Origin: Anaerolineae bacterium
GTDB taxonomy: Bacteria > Chloroflexota > Anaerolineae > Promineifilales > Promineifilaceae
Direction of reading: 5' to 3'
Length of the DNA: 64,000 nt
Assembly: GCA_020848035.1 (NCBI GenBank)
Contig: JADLAX010000076.1
Coordinates: 47,220-111,219 of the forward strand
Shown here: in pieces, positions 52,377-60,733 of the stretch
Position numbering within the stretch: the stretch's first letter is position 1
How the letters are laid out: each line of letters begins with the position of its first letter
The notes under the pieces: generated by a model
The model's input: only the letters and a program-made list of their open reading frames with translations
What the model was told of the DNA's origin: nothing
The model's database searches: none
Position numbers and translations under genes: made by a program

Positions 52377-52934
52377 AATGTAACCCACCTAATAAGTGTA
52401 GGCATTATTATCGGTCATAGTAGCGTTTCATTCTTGATGTAAGAATCACTCTTTTTTTATGACTTTGGGCCTATTAAATTGTGACTTTGGGAAAGGTGCG
52501 AATTCGGTTTATGATGGAGGGGTAGCAGAAAGGAAGAGGTGAAGCATTATTTATCTTTGGTTGGGGAAGGGACAACTTGGTAAATGGCTGTATCGCCAAA
52601 AGAACAAGATCAAGCATTGGACATTGTCAGGAATAGAGTGAAAGTCATATTCATTTGATGACTTAAAAATCAATGCAAATATCCTAACATCCGCTATAAT
52701 GTCGCACATCTACCCGAGAAAAACAGCCTACAAACTCGCTCAAACTATGACTTTCATAGTAGCTTGCTAATCCCGTAACGCAAAGATGTAAGGCGTATTG
52801 GTTACTAAACTACCCAATTGTATCTCCAAATTATCTTCATATCTGCTTGATAGTCACCGCGACTTAAAAGAAAAAATATCAGCCATGTGGCTATTTTATT
52901 AACCCCACCAAGATAAAAGATATAGGAGTGTTAC
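52377..52934. other. Intergenic regulatory region between the lanM operon and the ComX-like gene
   Basis: 558 bp, AT-rich, between divergent genes. It contains the 22-bp-spaced TGACTTTGGG pair (52460 and 52482) and single GTCA-type sites at 52644 (AAAGTCATATTC), 52748 and 52853. A 24-codon frame at 52584-52658 has no ribosome binding site and is not called. Promoters in both directions are expected here. Confidence 0.6.
52459..52491 (-). promoter_or_regulatory. Direct repeat (CCCAAAGTCA, 22-bp period) upstream of the lanM operon
   Basis: On the - strand CCCAAAGTCAC and CCCAAAGTCAT are repeated with exactly 22 bp between cores, about 85-115 bp before the start at 52376. Two helical turns separate the cores, so one face of the DNA is presented, as for a dimeric regulator. 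Confidence 0.6.
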
Positions 52935-53165
52935 ATGTCTCAATTACATCACATCGTTTATGAAATTATTCAAAACCCAGCCCGCGTGAAGAATTTGCTA
53001 GCTACACTCGACAATGCGCCCGATGCAAAACTAACGGCAGAGGAGCAGGTTGCTCTGCAAACAGTTATGCAAAATGGCACAATCGCCCTGTCCTTTGATG
53101 GTTATGATTTCATCAATGAAAAAGCAGCTCAGCTAGTGGATCTTTGGATCAGACCAACAGATTGA
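52935..53165 (+). CDS. ComX-like pre-pheromone (candidate)
   Basis: 76 aa. It has the plan of ComX precursors (usually 50-75 aa): an N-terminal helical part LHHIVYEIIQNPARVKNLLATLD, comparable to LINYFLNYPEALKKLKN of B. subtilis ComX, and a C-terminus ending LVDLWIRPTD with the only Trp at residue 71, six from the end; ComX is prenylated on such a Trp. It has no Cys and no double Gly, so it does not fit the exporter system. It lies directly before a ComQ-like gene; the order here is X-Q-P-A, not Q-X-P-A. AGGAG precedes the ATG. The sequence identity is low, so family membership rests on plan and context. Confidence 0.65.
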   Translation: MSQLHHIVYEIIQNPARVKNLLATLDNAPDAKLTAEEQVALQTVMQNGTIALSFDGYDFINEKAAQLVDLWIRPTD

Positions 53166-53397
53166 CGGTGGATTGATCTCCCTAAGCTAGTACATATGAA
53201 AGTCCTCCCTTTTTAGGGAGGCACTTGCATTTATGGCGAATCTACAAATGCCACTATTTAGTGAAAACCACAAAGAACTTTGAACAAATATGAGCGTAAA
53301 ATTGGTTTTTGCTTGAGCAAATCACAGAGACGATGACCTGCGTCTTTCAAAATACTTTCTCTGATTTGCTTTGAATTGAGGAACTGAGAAGATATTG
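53166..53397. other. Spacer between ComX-like and ComQ-like genes
   Basis: 232 bp. A hairpin CCTCCC-TTTTT-AGGGAGG (53204-53221) lacks a T-run and may be an attenuator giving more comX-like than comQ-like mRNA. No other feature. Confidence 0.4.
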
Positions 53398-54342
53398 ATG
53401 GAATCTGTCTTAACTCAATCGCTTTCGATGCTTTGGCAAAGCGCTGATCTTCCTTCAGATTTTATTGAACATCTTAATGCGATTTGTGAACCATTATTCC
53501 CTAAACAATGGACACAAAGTAAACATCCCTTGCATTTGCTGCCTCATCTATTTTGTGAGCATGTTGGGGGTGATCCACGATTGCTCAGCTCAATCATGGT
53601 TGCCTGGAATTTGTTGCGTCAGGCGGCCCGGATTCTTGATGATTTTGAGGATGGGGGAATTGAGGATGGGAACGGAGCAGGGGTGTTACTAAATAGTTCA
53701 ACGGGGCTTGTTTTTTCAGCCAGCATGTTGCTGAGCAATTTGGAAAGTGAAGGAATCGCCCCTTCGGTGGCGCAAGCTATCAGAAAGCAATTTTATGCGG
53801 TATTGCTGCAAACCTGTAATGGGCAGCATCAAGACTTGCTGGTTGAACGGCCGTCTTTAGAAGCGCGCTGGCAAATCACCCGGCAAAAGAGCGGCTATTT
53901 TTTGGGACTTATTACCTGGACCAGTGCTCGACTGGGTACAGCGGATCCAGAACAACTTCGTTTGTATCAGGAATTTGGGGAGATTCTTGGCATCATGGAT
54001 CAAATTCATGATGATTTGCTGGATTTAAAATCCACGGAACAGACGGCCGGTGATTTGATACGGCCGTATCATTGGTCACTCCCCGTTGCCTATGCCTTCT
54101 CTGTGTTGCCAGAATTTCAGCAGACTCAACTACAAACTTACCTGCAAGAATCGTTGACCTGCCCGCAAGCCGAAGCCAAAGCCAGAGAAATGATAATCAC
54201 CAGCGGTGCCGGACTTTATCTAACCGTTCAGTTAACAAAGTATTCCCAACTAGGGCAAAAACTTGTTGAGCAAATGGGATTTCGCTCACCGAAAGCGGAC
54301 ATGCCTTTAGGAATATTAAAGAAGCTGTGCCATGTTAATTAG
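53398..54342 (+). CDS. ComQ-like isoprenyl transferase
   Basis: 314 aa, near ComQ length (about 300). Trans-polyprenyl-synthase fold with the first acidic motif in ILDDFEDG (Asp81, Asp82, Asp85), the ComQ-like NGQHQDL (142-147; B. subtilis ComQ has QGQHDDI) and the second acidic motif MDQIHDDLLDL (Asp201-Asp206). In Bacillus, ComQ processes and prenylates ComX on Trp with geranyl or farnesyl diphosphate. A simple diphosphate synthase is the alternative, but the operon with a ComX-like peptide, a ComP-like kinase and a ComA-like regulator favours ComQ. The gene overlaps the kinase gene by 11 bp. Confidence 0.78.
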   Translation: MESVLTQSLSMLWQSADLPSDFIEHLNAICEPLFPKQWTQSKHPLHLLPHLFCEHVGGDPRLLSSIMVAWNLLRQAARILDDFEDGGIEDGNGAGVLLNSSTGLVFSASMLLSNLESEGIAPSVAQAIRKQFYAVLLQTCNGQHQDLLVERPSLEARWQITRQKSGYFLGLITWTSARLGTADPEQLRLYQEFGEILGIMDQIHDDLLDLKSTEQTAGDLIRPYHWSLPVAYAFSVLPEFQQTQLQTYLQESLTCPQAEAKAREMIITSGAGLYLTVQLTKYSQLGQKLVEQMGFRSPKADMPLGILKKLCHVN

Positions 54343-56734
54343 GGTTATTAAAAAAAGTCAACATCTTCAACCGTTAACAAATTTCGTTTTTATAGTGCTT
54401 GCCGTCGCCGTTTTGGGGGTTCTGCTTTGGGGAACGTGGGTAATTACCCACCAACCAGACATGGGCGTACTTTGGGATGAAGTGGGCGAGGTTTATTATG
54501 CTAAACCAACTTCGCCAATTCGTATTGGCGACAAAATTATAGCTATTGATGGTGTTCCCACATCAGAAAGTTCATTTCCCTATTTTGAATGGCAGCGTGA
54601 TGATCAAATTGTTCTCGGCCTTGCCCGTGGGAATGAGACACTAGAGATCATTGTTGAGTATTCAGAACGTTCACCGGCTTTTATCCTTGCGCTCCGTGTC
54701 TCTGTAATGCTCGTGGCTTTTTCTTTTTGGTTGGCTGGCACGATTATGGTTTTATTTCTGCCCAAAAACAAAAAGGTAGGGCGGCTGTTTTTCTTGTGGT
54801 GTCAGCTGATGGCTCTGGCCCTTTCATTGGGAAATATCACATATTTGCCCTGGACAGCCCATCTATCTATTTTTTTCACCTTTTGGATTGTGCCAATTGC
54901 TATTCATCTTCATATGTTTTTTCCTTTGCAAAAAAGCGGCTTCAAAATGCGCCTGGTGCTGCCGTTAAGCTATGGGATTTCGGCCGTAAGTGTGGCGGAA
55001 CTACTGGCTATGGCCAATTTGGCTCAATTTAATGAAAGCTTAGATGCGGTTTACGGGATCTATTTCCTAAGCTGGGTCTTGCTAGGCCTTCTTGCCGTTA
55101 TTTTCCTTTTGGCAAGAGCCTACTTCTCTTCGCCCGACAAGCTAGTCAGACAACAGGTTGGCCTGGTTGCGATCAGCGGTATTGTCTCCCTCCTGCCCCT
55201 TCTCATTTTTTCCGTTTTGCCGGATATGCTCTTTGACAGATCCCTCCTGCCAACTGAACTGATGTTTATCTTTCTTATTGGCATTCCTCTTGGTTATAGC
55301 TACGCCATTCGGCATTACAAATTGATCAAGCTGGAGCGGCATATTAGTCGGACCGCCAGCAATATTTTGGTTCTAGTGGTAATGGGGCTGCTCTATTTTG
55401 GCCTTACCGCCCTGATGCAGGTTTACTTAACGCCAGAAAACTTTTCCTCTTCTTTGCTAACGTTTGGGTTGATCATTCTATTAATTGCTGTGCATAACCC
55501 GCTAAAGGTATGGTTGCAAAGAGGTGTAGATTATGTTTTTTACGGTGGCTGGTACGATTATCCGACTGTCATTGGCGAGATTGCCGGTTCGATTGAAGAT
55601 TCGGTGAATGTGAAGGTATTGGCAGAAACGTTCTGCTTGGGTATACGTCAAACAATGCGCGTACACTGGTCTTGTTTACTGTTGCCAGAAACCGGCCATG
55701 ATATCCTGTTTTCCTGGGTATCTGGCATACCTGAGTCGTCGCTGAATTATGATTCCCTAAAAAGTAGTGATTTTCAACATGTGGTCAGGGAGCTAAAAAA
55801 AGCGGTGACCCCGCTTTATGGGAAGCGCCTACTTAAACTTATTGGCCGAGATCAATTAACGCAAGTCGAAGAAAACTTTTTATATGCTAACCTGGATCAC
55901 CTGTGGGTTCCCATAAAAGGCAAAGATGATTCGTTGGGCATGCTGCTGCTGGGAGCAAAATTTGGGGGTGACTTATTTAATGACATAGATATGGAGATTT
56001 TGGACACCGTTTCCCGGCAGGTCAGTATTGCGTTCCAGAAGACGCAGTTAATTTCGGAACTTACTCAAACCATGATGGAAAATGAAAGATATCAAAAGGA
56101 AATCTTTCGGGCGCGGGAAGAGGAGCGGAAAAGAATTGCGCGCGAATTGCATGATCAAGTCATTCAGGAGTTGGTTGGCTTAAACTACCAAACGGCGAAC
56201 TTGTCTCATGTAAGTTGCCGCGATATTTGTATGCAAGGGGTTGATTTACATGCAACTATTGGGTCATTAATACAAACTACGCGAGAATTATGTGCTGATT
56301 TGCGTCCACCTGCGTTGGATCTTGGCCTCATCCCCAGTATCCGGTCTCTTGTCGCGCGGTTTTCGCGCAAAAAGGATTTTGATATAAGCCTCAACATTGA
56401 AGGGGAACGATCTGTTGTGATTCCCGAGGATATTTCTCTTTGTTTATACCAATGCACGGTTGAGTCGCTTTCTAATATTCGTAAGCATGCCCAGGCTCAT
56501 AATGTTCGGGTAGATCTAAACTTAAGTTATGGTCAAATTTTGCTCACGATACAAGATGATGGGCAGGGCTTCATTGTGCCTGATCGGCTTGGTAGTTTGA
56601 TGCAGGATAATCATTTTGGCCTGGTGGGGATAAGGGAGCGATTGGAACTGATGGGGGGAACCTTTCAAATTAATTCTGTGCTAGAGCAGGGAACCTTGTT
56701 TCACGCGTGTGTTCCATTGAGTATGAGTAATTAA
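54332..56734 (+). CDS. ComP-like membrane sensor histidine kinase
   Basis: 800 aa (ComP of B. subtilis is 769). Order: first membrane helix (17-37), an extracellular PDZ-like domain (about 45-110; PIRIGDKIIAIDGVPTSES), seven further membrane helices to about 380, a GAF-like domain (about 415-575), the HisKA_3 phospho-acceptor in EEERKRIARELHDQVIQELVGL (His near 608), and a HATPase with NIRKHAQAHNV and DDGQGF plus HFGLVGIRERLELMGG. This is the ComP architecture, including the PDZ-like insert between helices 1 and 2. It should sense the prenylated peptide and phosphorylate the regulator that starts 13 bp downstream. Confidence 0.85.
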   Translation: MLIRVIKKSQHLQPLTNFVFIVLAVAVLGVLLWGTWVITHQPDMGVLWDEVGEVYYAKPTSPIRIGDKIIAIDGVPTSESSFPYFEWQRDDQIVLGLARGNETLEIIVEYSERSPAFILALRVSVMLVAFSFWLAGTIMVLFLPKNKKVGRLFFLWCQLMALALSLGNITYLPWTAHLSIFFTFWIVPIAIHLHMFFPLQKSGFKMRLVLPLSYGISAVSVAELLAMANLAQFNESLDAVYGIYFLSWVLLGLLAVIFLLARAYFSSPDKLVRQQVGLVAISGIVSLLPLLIFSVLPDMLFDRSLLPTELMFIFLIGIPLGYSYAIRHYKLIKLERHISRTASNILVLVVMGLLYFGLTALMQVYLTPENFSSSLLTFGLIILLIAVHNPLKVWLQRGVDYVFYGGWYDYPTVIGEIAGSIEDSVNVKVLAETFCLGIRQTMRVHWSCLLLPETGHDILFSWVSGIPESSLNYDSLKSSDFQHVVRELKKAVTPLYGKRLLKLIGRDQLTQVEENFLYANLDHLWVPIKGKDDSLGMLLLGAKFGGDLFNDIDMEILDTVSRQVSIAFQKTQLISELTQTMMENERYQKEIFRAREEERKRIARELHDQVIQELVGLNYQTANLSHVSCRDICMQGVDLHATIGSLIQTTRELCADLRPPALDLGLIPSIRSLVARFSRKKDFDISLNIEGERSVVIPEDISLCLYQCTVESLSNIRKHAQAHNVRVDLNLSYGQILLTIQDDGQGFIVPDRLGSLMQDNHFGLVGIRERLELMGGTFQINSVLEQGTLFHACVPLSMSN

Positions 56735-56747
56735 AGGGGGTTTTGTA

Positions 56748-57440
56748 ATGAAAACAAATGTGTCGTTACAGGCCAAGCAGAATATTCGTGTTGTATTGGC
56801 CGATGATCATCATGTAGTGCGATCAGGGATTCGCGGTGAGCTTGAGAAGCATCCTGATATTGAGATTGTGGGTGAGGCATCAGATGGTGAAGAAGCGCTG
56901 GCTCTTGCCCGCAAATTACAGCCCGATATTTTGCTTCTTGATATTAATATGCCTGGTATTCAAGGTATGGAAGTAACGGAAAAGCTGAATGAGGGAACGG
57001 CCGTTTCACAAACACGAGACAATTCTTTGCCCTTTCCACCCCACGTGCTCATTTTGAGTGCCTATTGTGAACAGGAATATGTCTACAGCCTCTTTGCCGC
57101 TGGCGCAAAAGGGTATTTGCTAAAAGATGAACATCCTGACCGAATTGTTTCAGGCATTCGCCAGGTAATGCGAGGAGAGCCTGCTCTCAGTCTGCCAGTA
57201 CAGAAGCTGTTATTAACGCGCAGGCAGTCTGATGACCATGAGCTTAGTCTGCGCGAACTTGAAGTGTTGCGTCTTATGGCAAAGGGGCACACAAATGAAG
57301 AAATTGCGGATGAACTCATTATTGCAATTGGTACTGTAAAAAATCATGTCACCAATATTTACCGCAAGCTACCCAATGTTCGGACCCGCTCAGAAGCGGT
57401 AGCCTGGGCCTGGGAAAACCGATTGGTTTCGGCCGAGTAG
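56748..57440 (+). CDS. ComA-like LuxR-family response regulator
   Basis: 230 aa. Receiver domain with acidic pocket VVLADDHHVVRSGIRGEL, phospho-acceptor Asp in ILLLDINMPGIQGMEV (about residue 64), Ser/Thr in HVLILSAYCEQEYV and Lys in KGYLLKDEHP. The C-terminal LuxR/NarL helix-turn-helix is SLRELEVLRLMAKGHTNEEIADELIIAIGTVKNHVTNIYRKLPNVRTRSEAVAW. It is the cognate regulator of the kinase in the same operon; AAAGGGGG precedes the ATG. It may drive the 22-bp repeat regulon. Confidence 0.9.
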   Translation: MKTNVSLQAKQNIRVVLADDHHVVRSGIRGELEKHPDIEIVGEASDGEEALALARKLQPDILLLDINMPGIQGMEVTEKLNEGTAVSQTRDNSLPFPPHVLILSAYCEQEYVYSLFAAGAKGYLLKDEHPDRIVSGIRQVMRGEPALSLPVQKLLLTRRQSDDHELSLRELEVLRLMAKGHTNEEIADELIIAIGTVKNHVTNIYRKLPNVRTRSEAVAWAWENRLVSAE

Positions 57441-57526
57441 CTTGTACTCTGCAGTTCGTTTCTCGACTTATCGCCAGTTTATAATGCTTGTACCACCATG
57501 CAAAGATACCGTCTGCACTAATCTGG

Positions 57527-57559
57527 TAGTCATAACATATTGTTCACCAAGTCATAGTG
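57527..57559 (+). promoter_or_regulatory. AGTCATA direct repeat with 22-bp period
   Basis: TAGTCATAAC and AAGTCATAGT have GTCA cores at 57529 and 57551, exactly 22 bp apart, about 200 bp before the second response regulator gene. Confidence 0.6.
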
Positions 57560-57617
57560 AAGATGTGCAGGATGCCTCAAAAAAAAATGCCGAACTTGGA
57601 GATAATTCATGTTAGTG

Positions 57618-57645
57618 GAAGTTTCTTGTGTCAACAAGAAACTTC
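57618..57645. repeat. Perfect 12-bp inverted repeat in the regulator's leader
   Basis: GAAGTTTCTTGT (57618-57629) and its exact complement (57634-57645) are separated by GTCA. A partial third copy (CACAAGAAG) follows at 57653. No T-run follows, so an operator or leader hairpin is more likely than a terminator. Confidence 0.75.
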
Positions 57646-57727
57646 TGGATTTCACAAGAAGCGTATTAGGTACATCATAGAAATGAGGATTAATTGGGGC
57701 AGTACCAATTATTAGGCAAAACTTACA

Positions 57728-58402
57728 ATGGAAATTCTTAAAGAGGTGTCCATTCCCGCTTCAGCGAGACAAAAGCTTACTCGAATAGTAATAGCTGATC
57801 GCTTTCCAGTAATCCGTAACGGTATCCGTTATGAAGTGGAGAAACGGGAGCATTTAGCTGTCGTGGGCATGAGTGATCAAGGGGATGTAGCGCTCGATCT
57901 GGTGCATCGCCTTAAACCAGATATCCTGGTTACCGACGTGACTTTAAACAGTATGAATGGAATACAGCTTGCCCGGCAGTTGATGAGCCATCAAGCCCAG
58001 GCTGACGCTCCACGCATCTTGGTTTTTAGTGAGCAACGTGACAAGCATCACATTTGGGGAATGCTGTCCGCAGGTGCCAGTGGGTACTTGCTGAAAAATG
58101 AAACAATTCATATGTTGATCCTGGCTATCGAAGCTGTGTGCAGAGGGGAGGTAGCCTTAAGCCAATCGGTGCAGGCAACACTGGTGGGCTTGATTCCCTC
58201 ACTTAACCAGACTTTGAGCCAACGTGAGAAAGATATCCTCGTTTTGTTAGGGCGCGGGCTGAACAATCAAGAAATAGGTGAGATTTTGCAGATTTCTGAG
58301 TCTACAGTGAATCATCATATTTCTAAAGCGTATCATAAGCTTCCTACCGTGCGCAGTCGAGCCGAAGCTGTAGCTTGGACGCACATTAATCAAATCAAGT
58401 AA
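57728..58402 (+). CDS. Atypical LuxR-family response regulator
   Basis: 224 aa, similar to the ComA-like regulator along its full length. The presumed phospho-acceptor Asp is kept (ILVTDVTLNSMNG), as are Ser (ILVFSEQRD) and Lys (GYLLKNE), but the acidic pair is reduced: ADRFPVI replaces ADDHHVV, so one metal-binding acidic residue is Arg. The HTH is SQREKDILVLLGRGLNNQEIGEILQISESTVNHHISKAYHKLP. It could work with less or no phosphorylation. No kinase gene of its own; it is preceded by the repeats at 57527 and 57618. Confidence 0.85.
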   Translation: MEILKEVSIPASARQKLTRIVIADRFPVIRNGIRYEVEKREHLAVVGMSDQGDVALDLVHRLKPDILVTDVTLNSMNGIQLARQLMSHQAQADAPRILVFSEQRDKHHIWGMLSAGASGYLLKNETIHMLILAIEAVCRGEVALSQSVQATLVGLIPSLNQTLSQREKDILVLLGRGLNNQEIGEILQISESTVNHHISKAYHKLPTVRSRAEAVAWTHINQIK

Positions 58403-58461
58403 ATCCCCTAAACATTTTCAAACGCTTCAACTCTCAACTGCTTCCCCTGTTTATTTAGGCT

Positions 58462-58493
58462 AAAAGTCATAGCTGCGAACTCTTAAGGTCACA
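58462..58493 (+). promoter_or_regulatory. AAAGTCATA / AAGGTCACA direct repeat with 22-bp period
   Basis: GTCA cores at 58466 and 58488 are exactly 22 bp apart, about 210 bp before the winged-helix gene at 58696. Confidence 0.6.
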
Positions 58494-58695
58494 TCAAAGA
58501 AGTGATTCCTGAATCAGGAATTATCTATCCAGATGAAGATAATTATAAGGGTCTACTACTTTCGTTTTCGGGAATTGACAGCATTCTAATTGATATAGCT
58601 TCGATGCCTCGTAATGAGGTATTTACGTCCAATCAAGCGGGCAGATGATATATCACATTTAAACGACGGGGTTCAATTACGTGGGAGATAAAACT

Positions 58696-58986
58696 ATGGC
58701 ACTTGTTTCACCTCTAGATTTGCTAACAGTTACTGACAATGAGCAAGATGTTATCCGCTGTCTTGTCAGGAGACCCCGGATTACTGCTCTGGAAATATCG
58801 GGTTTTACCAAAATTCCCTTAAAGGAACTGGAGACTTTACTCAAGCAGATGGTTTCTGATTCTCGGGTTGTTCAACTTACTCTTAATGAGGCTGTTTGTT
58901 TTGAAGTGTCGTTTAGTGAAAACAAAGGCTCGGAGAAAAATAGCGGCAAGAAAGGGAGCAGCGTTCTTGATATGTTGTTTCCCTAA
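58696..58986 (+). CDS. Small winged-helix protein
   Basis: 96 aa. It starts ALVSPLDLLTVTDNEQDVIRCLVRRPRITALEISGFTKIPLKELETLLKQMVSDSRVVQL, a MarR/Rrf2-like winged helix, almost the same as the first 65 residues of the next protein (ILSPLDLLLLSDNEQIVFRALTKKPKQTVNEIAV...). The tail is short and Lys/Ser-rich. It probably arose by duplication of that domain and may compete with or pair with it. ATG 58696 follows GGGAG; a GTG at 58681 is less likely. Confidence 0.75.
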   Translation: MALVSPLDLLTVTDNEQDVIRCLVRRPRITALEISGFTKIPLKELETLLKQMVSDSRVVQLTLNEAVCFEVSFSENKGSEKNSGKKGSSVLDMLFP

Positions 58987-59017
58987 GTACATTCATGGTT
59001 TCTAGCTAAGGGTTTTT

Positions 59018-60688
59018 ATGAAAATCTTGTCTCCATTGGATCTTCTGTTGCTGTCAGACAATGAACAGATTGTTTTTCGGGCACTGACCAAGAAGCCAAA
59101 GCAAACGGTAAATGAGATTGCTGTGCACTCTGGTTTGTCTCTGGAAGATGTGAGTACGGCCGTTCATATGATGATTGGTCGGGGCAGTCTGGTAGAACAG
59201 CTTCAGGAGGGTAAACGACTCCTGTCTGTGAGGCTGCAATTTGAACAGAAGTTGGTGCGGAACATGCCAGTTTCTATTTTGTCCGCTTTGTCCAAAGGGG
59301 TGCAATCTTTTCTGTTGGAAGTCCCGCTGCTAAAGGTGCTTTCTGAGGAGGAATTGGAGGGCTTGGCGCAAATTAGCCAAAAGAGGACGCTTTTGGCGGA
59401 TGAGGTTTTTGTCTGGCAGGGTGAAACCTTTAACTTTGTGGCTGTTATAGAAACAGGTCTTATTGTTCGCACACGCTTAAAGGGTCAGCATCTGAGCGAA
59501 AAAGCCGGATATGCGCGACGCACAGAATGGATTGGTCTCAACTCAATTCTAAGTAACCGTGTGGCGAACGAAACGTATACGGCCGTTACCGAAACCACTC
59601 TCCGTTTCTGGCCCAAACAAGATTTTCTGAACTACTTAAACGATCATGCTCTACTAGCTATTGCTATTTGCCAGCAGTTGAGCCAGGAAATTGAAACCTG
59701 CAAAAGCGCCGTCACCAGTGGTAAAGGCAAACTGTGGGTGATTGAGGGAGTCAAAACGGCCGTTGGTGCAACCACCTTTGCCACAAACCTAGCACAAATT
59801 GCTTTTGAAAATAAACAACCAGGTACGAGCGCTTCTACCTTGCTTTGGCTGGGGAGAGAGGAAAATCCTGGCGGACGACCTGCACGAAAAGTAAAAGACC
59901 TGGCTGCCATTTATGCACACCCCGCAGGATATGACCAGCTTGTTTTACAAACAAATCATGAATATCCGCCCCAGGTGCAACTAGATATTTTGCTGGATGA
60001 ACTGCTCGCCACCTACGAATATGTTATTTGCGATACAGGTGCTACGGAAACAGAAGAATTTGTCTTGCGTCTGCGAGGTCAAGGGCATGTCTTGTTAACC
60101 CTGTCCAACGATCCGGAAAACCTGGACGCTGTTTTTGCTCGCTTGAAAAAAGGGCAAACCTATGCGGTTCCCAATCAAAAACGGTTTTTGGCACTAAGCA
60201 GCACCACAAAGCAGGTGCGAGAGGTGGATCCCCGTTTTCACCTCGTCCTTCCTTATGATCCTCAGCTTTCAGTTGAAAGCCAGGCCCAGCAGGATGGGGC
60301 AACCGGGACGGCCGTTGGCGCCACACAATACAACGATGCCATCAGAGAGGTTTACCGTCGTCTCTCGCTGAATCATGCCCTGGCTATTTTTGTGCCGTCA
60401 ACACTGGATGTTGATTGTCCGGTAGATAACGAGCATCAAGTGCAGTCAGCTCTTCAATTTTTGGGGTCGGTGTTTGGCGGGGCCACCAAGAGCGATGCCG
60501 AAGGCGTCTGGCGCAGTGAAGACAGTGGTCTGGTAACAGAACAGGTTACCATCGTTCGCACCTTTGTTTCCAAGCCCGCGCTCGATACCCATTTGGATAC
60601 CGTTGTGGCATTTGCAACACAATTAAAGAAAGAAATGAAACAAGAAGCCGTCGCTTTAAGCGTTGATCATCAGTTGATCTTGGTTTAA
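59018..60688 (+). CDS. Winged-helix / cNMP-binding-like / CpaE-like ATPase fusion
   Basis: 556 aa, three parts: a winged helix (1-75), a CRP-type cyclic-nucleotide-binding-like beta roll (about 95-225; LKVLSEEELEGLAQISQKRTLLADEVFVWQGETFNFVAVIETGLIV), and a SIMIBI ATPase-like domain (about 238-555) with a deviant Walker A VKTAVGATTFATNLAQIA (the Lys of GKT is Ala, as in CpaE-like proteins) and YEYVICDTGATE as Walker B. The last 60 residues (VTIVRTFVSKPALDTHLDTVVAFATQL) look like a separate helix-rich tail. It probably links a ligand signal to positioning or complex assembly; function unknown. It precedes a Cache sensor and a MinD-like ATPase. Confidence 0.78.
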   Translation: MKILSPLDLLLLSDNEQIVFRALTKKPKQTVNEIAVHSGLSLEDVSTAVHMMIGRGSLVEQLQEGKRLLSVRLQFEQKLVRNMPVSILSALSKGVQSFLLEVPLLKVLSEEELEGLAQISQKRTLLADEVFVWQGETFNFVAVIETGLIVRTRLKGQHLSEKAGYARRTEWIGLNSILSNRVANETYTAVTETTLRFWPKQDFLNYLNDHALLAIAICQQLSQEIETCKSAVTSGKGKLWVIEGVKTAVGATTFATNLAQIAFENKQPGTSASTLLWLGREENPGGRPARKVKDLAAIYAHPAGYDQLVLQTNHEYPPQVQLDILLDELLATYEYVICDTGATETEEFVLRLRGQGHVLLTLSNDPENLDAVFARLKKGQTYAVPNQKRFLALSSTTKQVREVDPRFHLVLPYDPQLSVESQAQQDGATGTAVGATQYNDAIREVYRRLSLNHALAIFVPSTLDVDCPVDNEHQVQSALQFLGSVFGGATKSDAEGVWRSEDSGLVTEQVTIVRTFVSKPALDTHLDTVVAFATQLKKEMKQEAVALSVDHQLILV

Positions 60689-60733
60689 GGCGGTAACAAT
60701 CCGCCAGAGCAATGGTGTAGAGGAGTGAAATCT

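Noticed and set aside
52584..52658. 24-codon frame beginning MAVSPKEQDQAL
   Set aside because: Too short, no ribosome binding site, overlaps a candidate regulatory site.
52935..53165. Idea that the 76-aa protein is a second lanthipeptide precursor
   Set aside because: It has no Cys and no double-Gly site, so it fits neither LanM nor the C39 exporter.
53234..53284. 16-codon frame between the ComX-like and ComQ-like genes, considered as an alternative pheromone
   Set aside because: No Trp near the end and ribosome binding site too far away; the 76-aa protein fits better.
58502..58648. 48-codon frame (GTG start) before the winged-helix gene, fairly protein-like
   Set aside because: No ribosome binding site and no known relative; could be a remnant of a lost gene.
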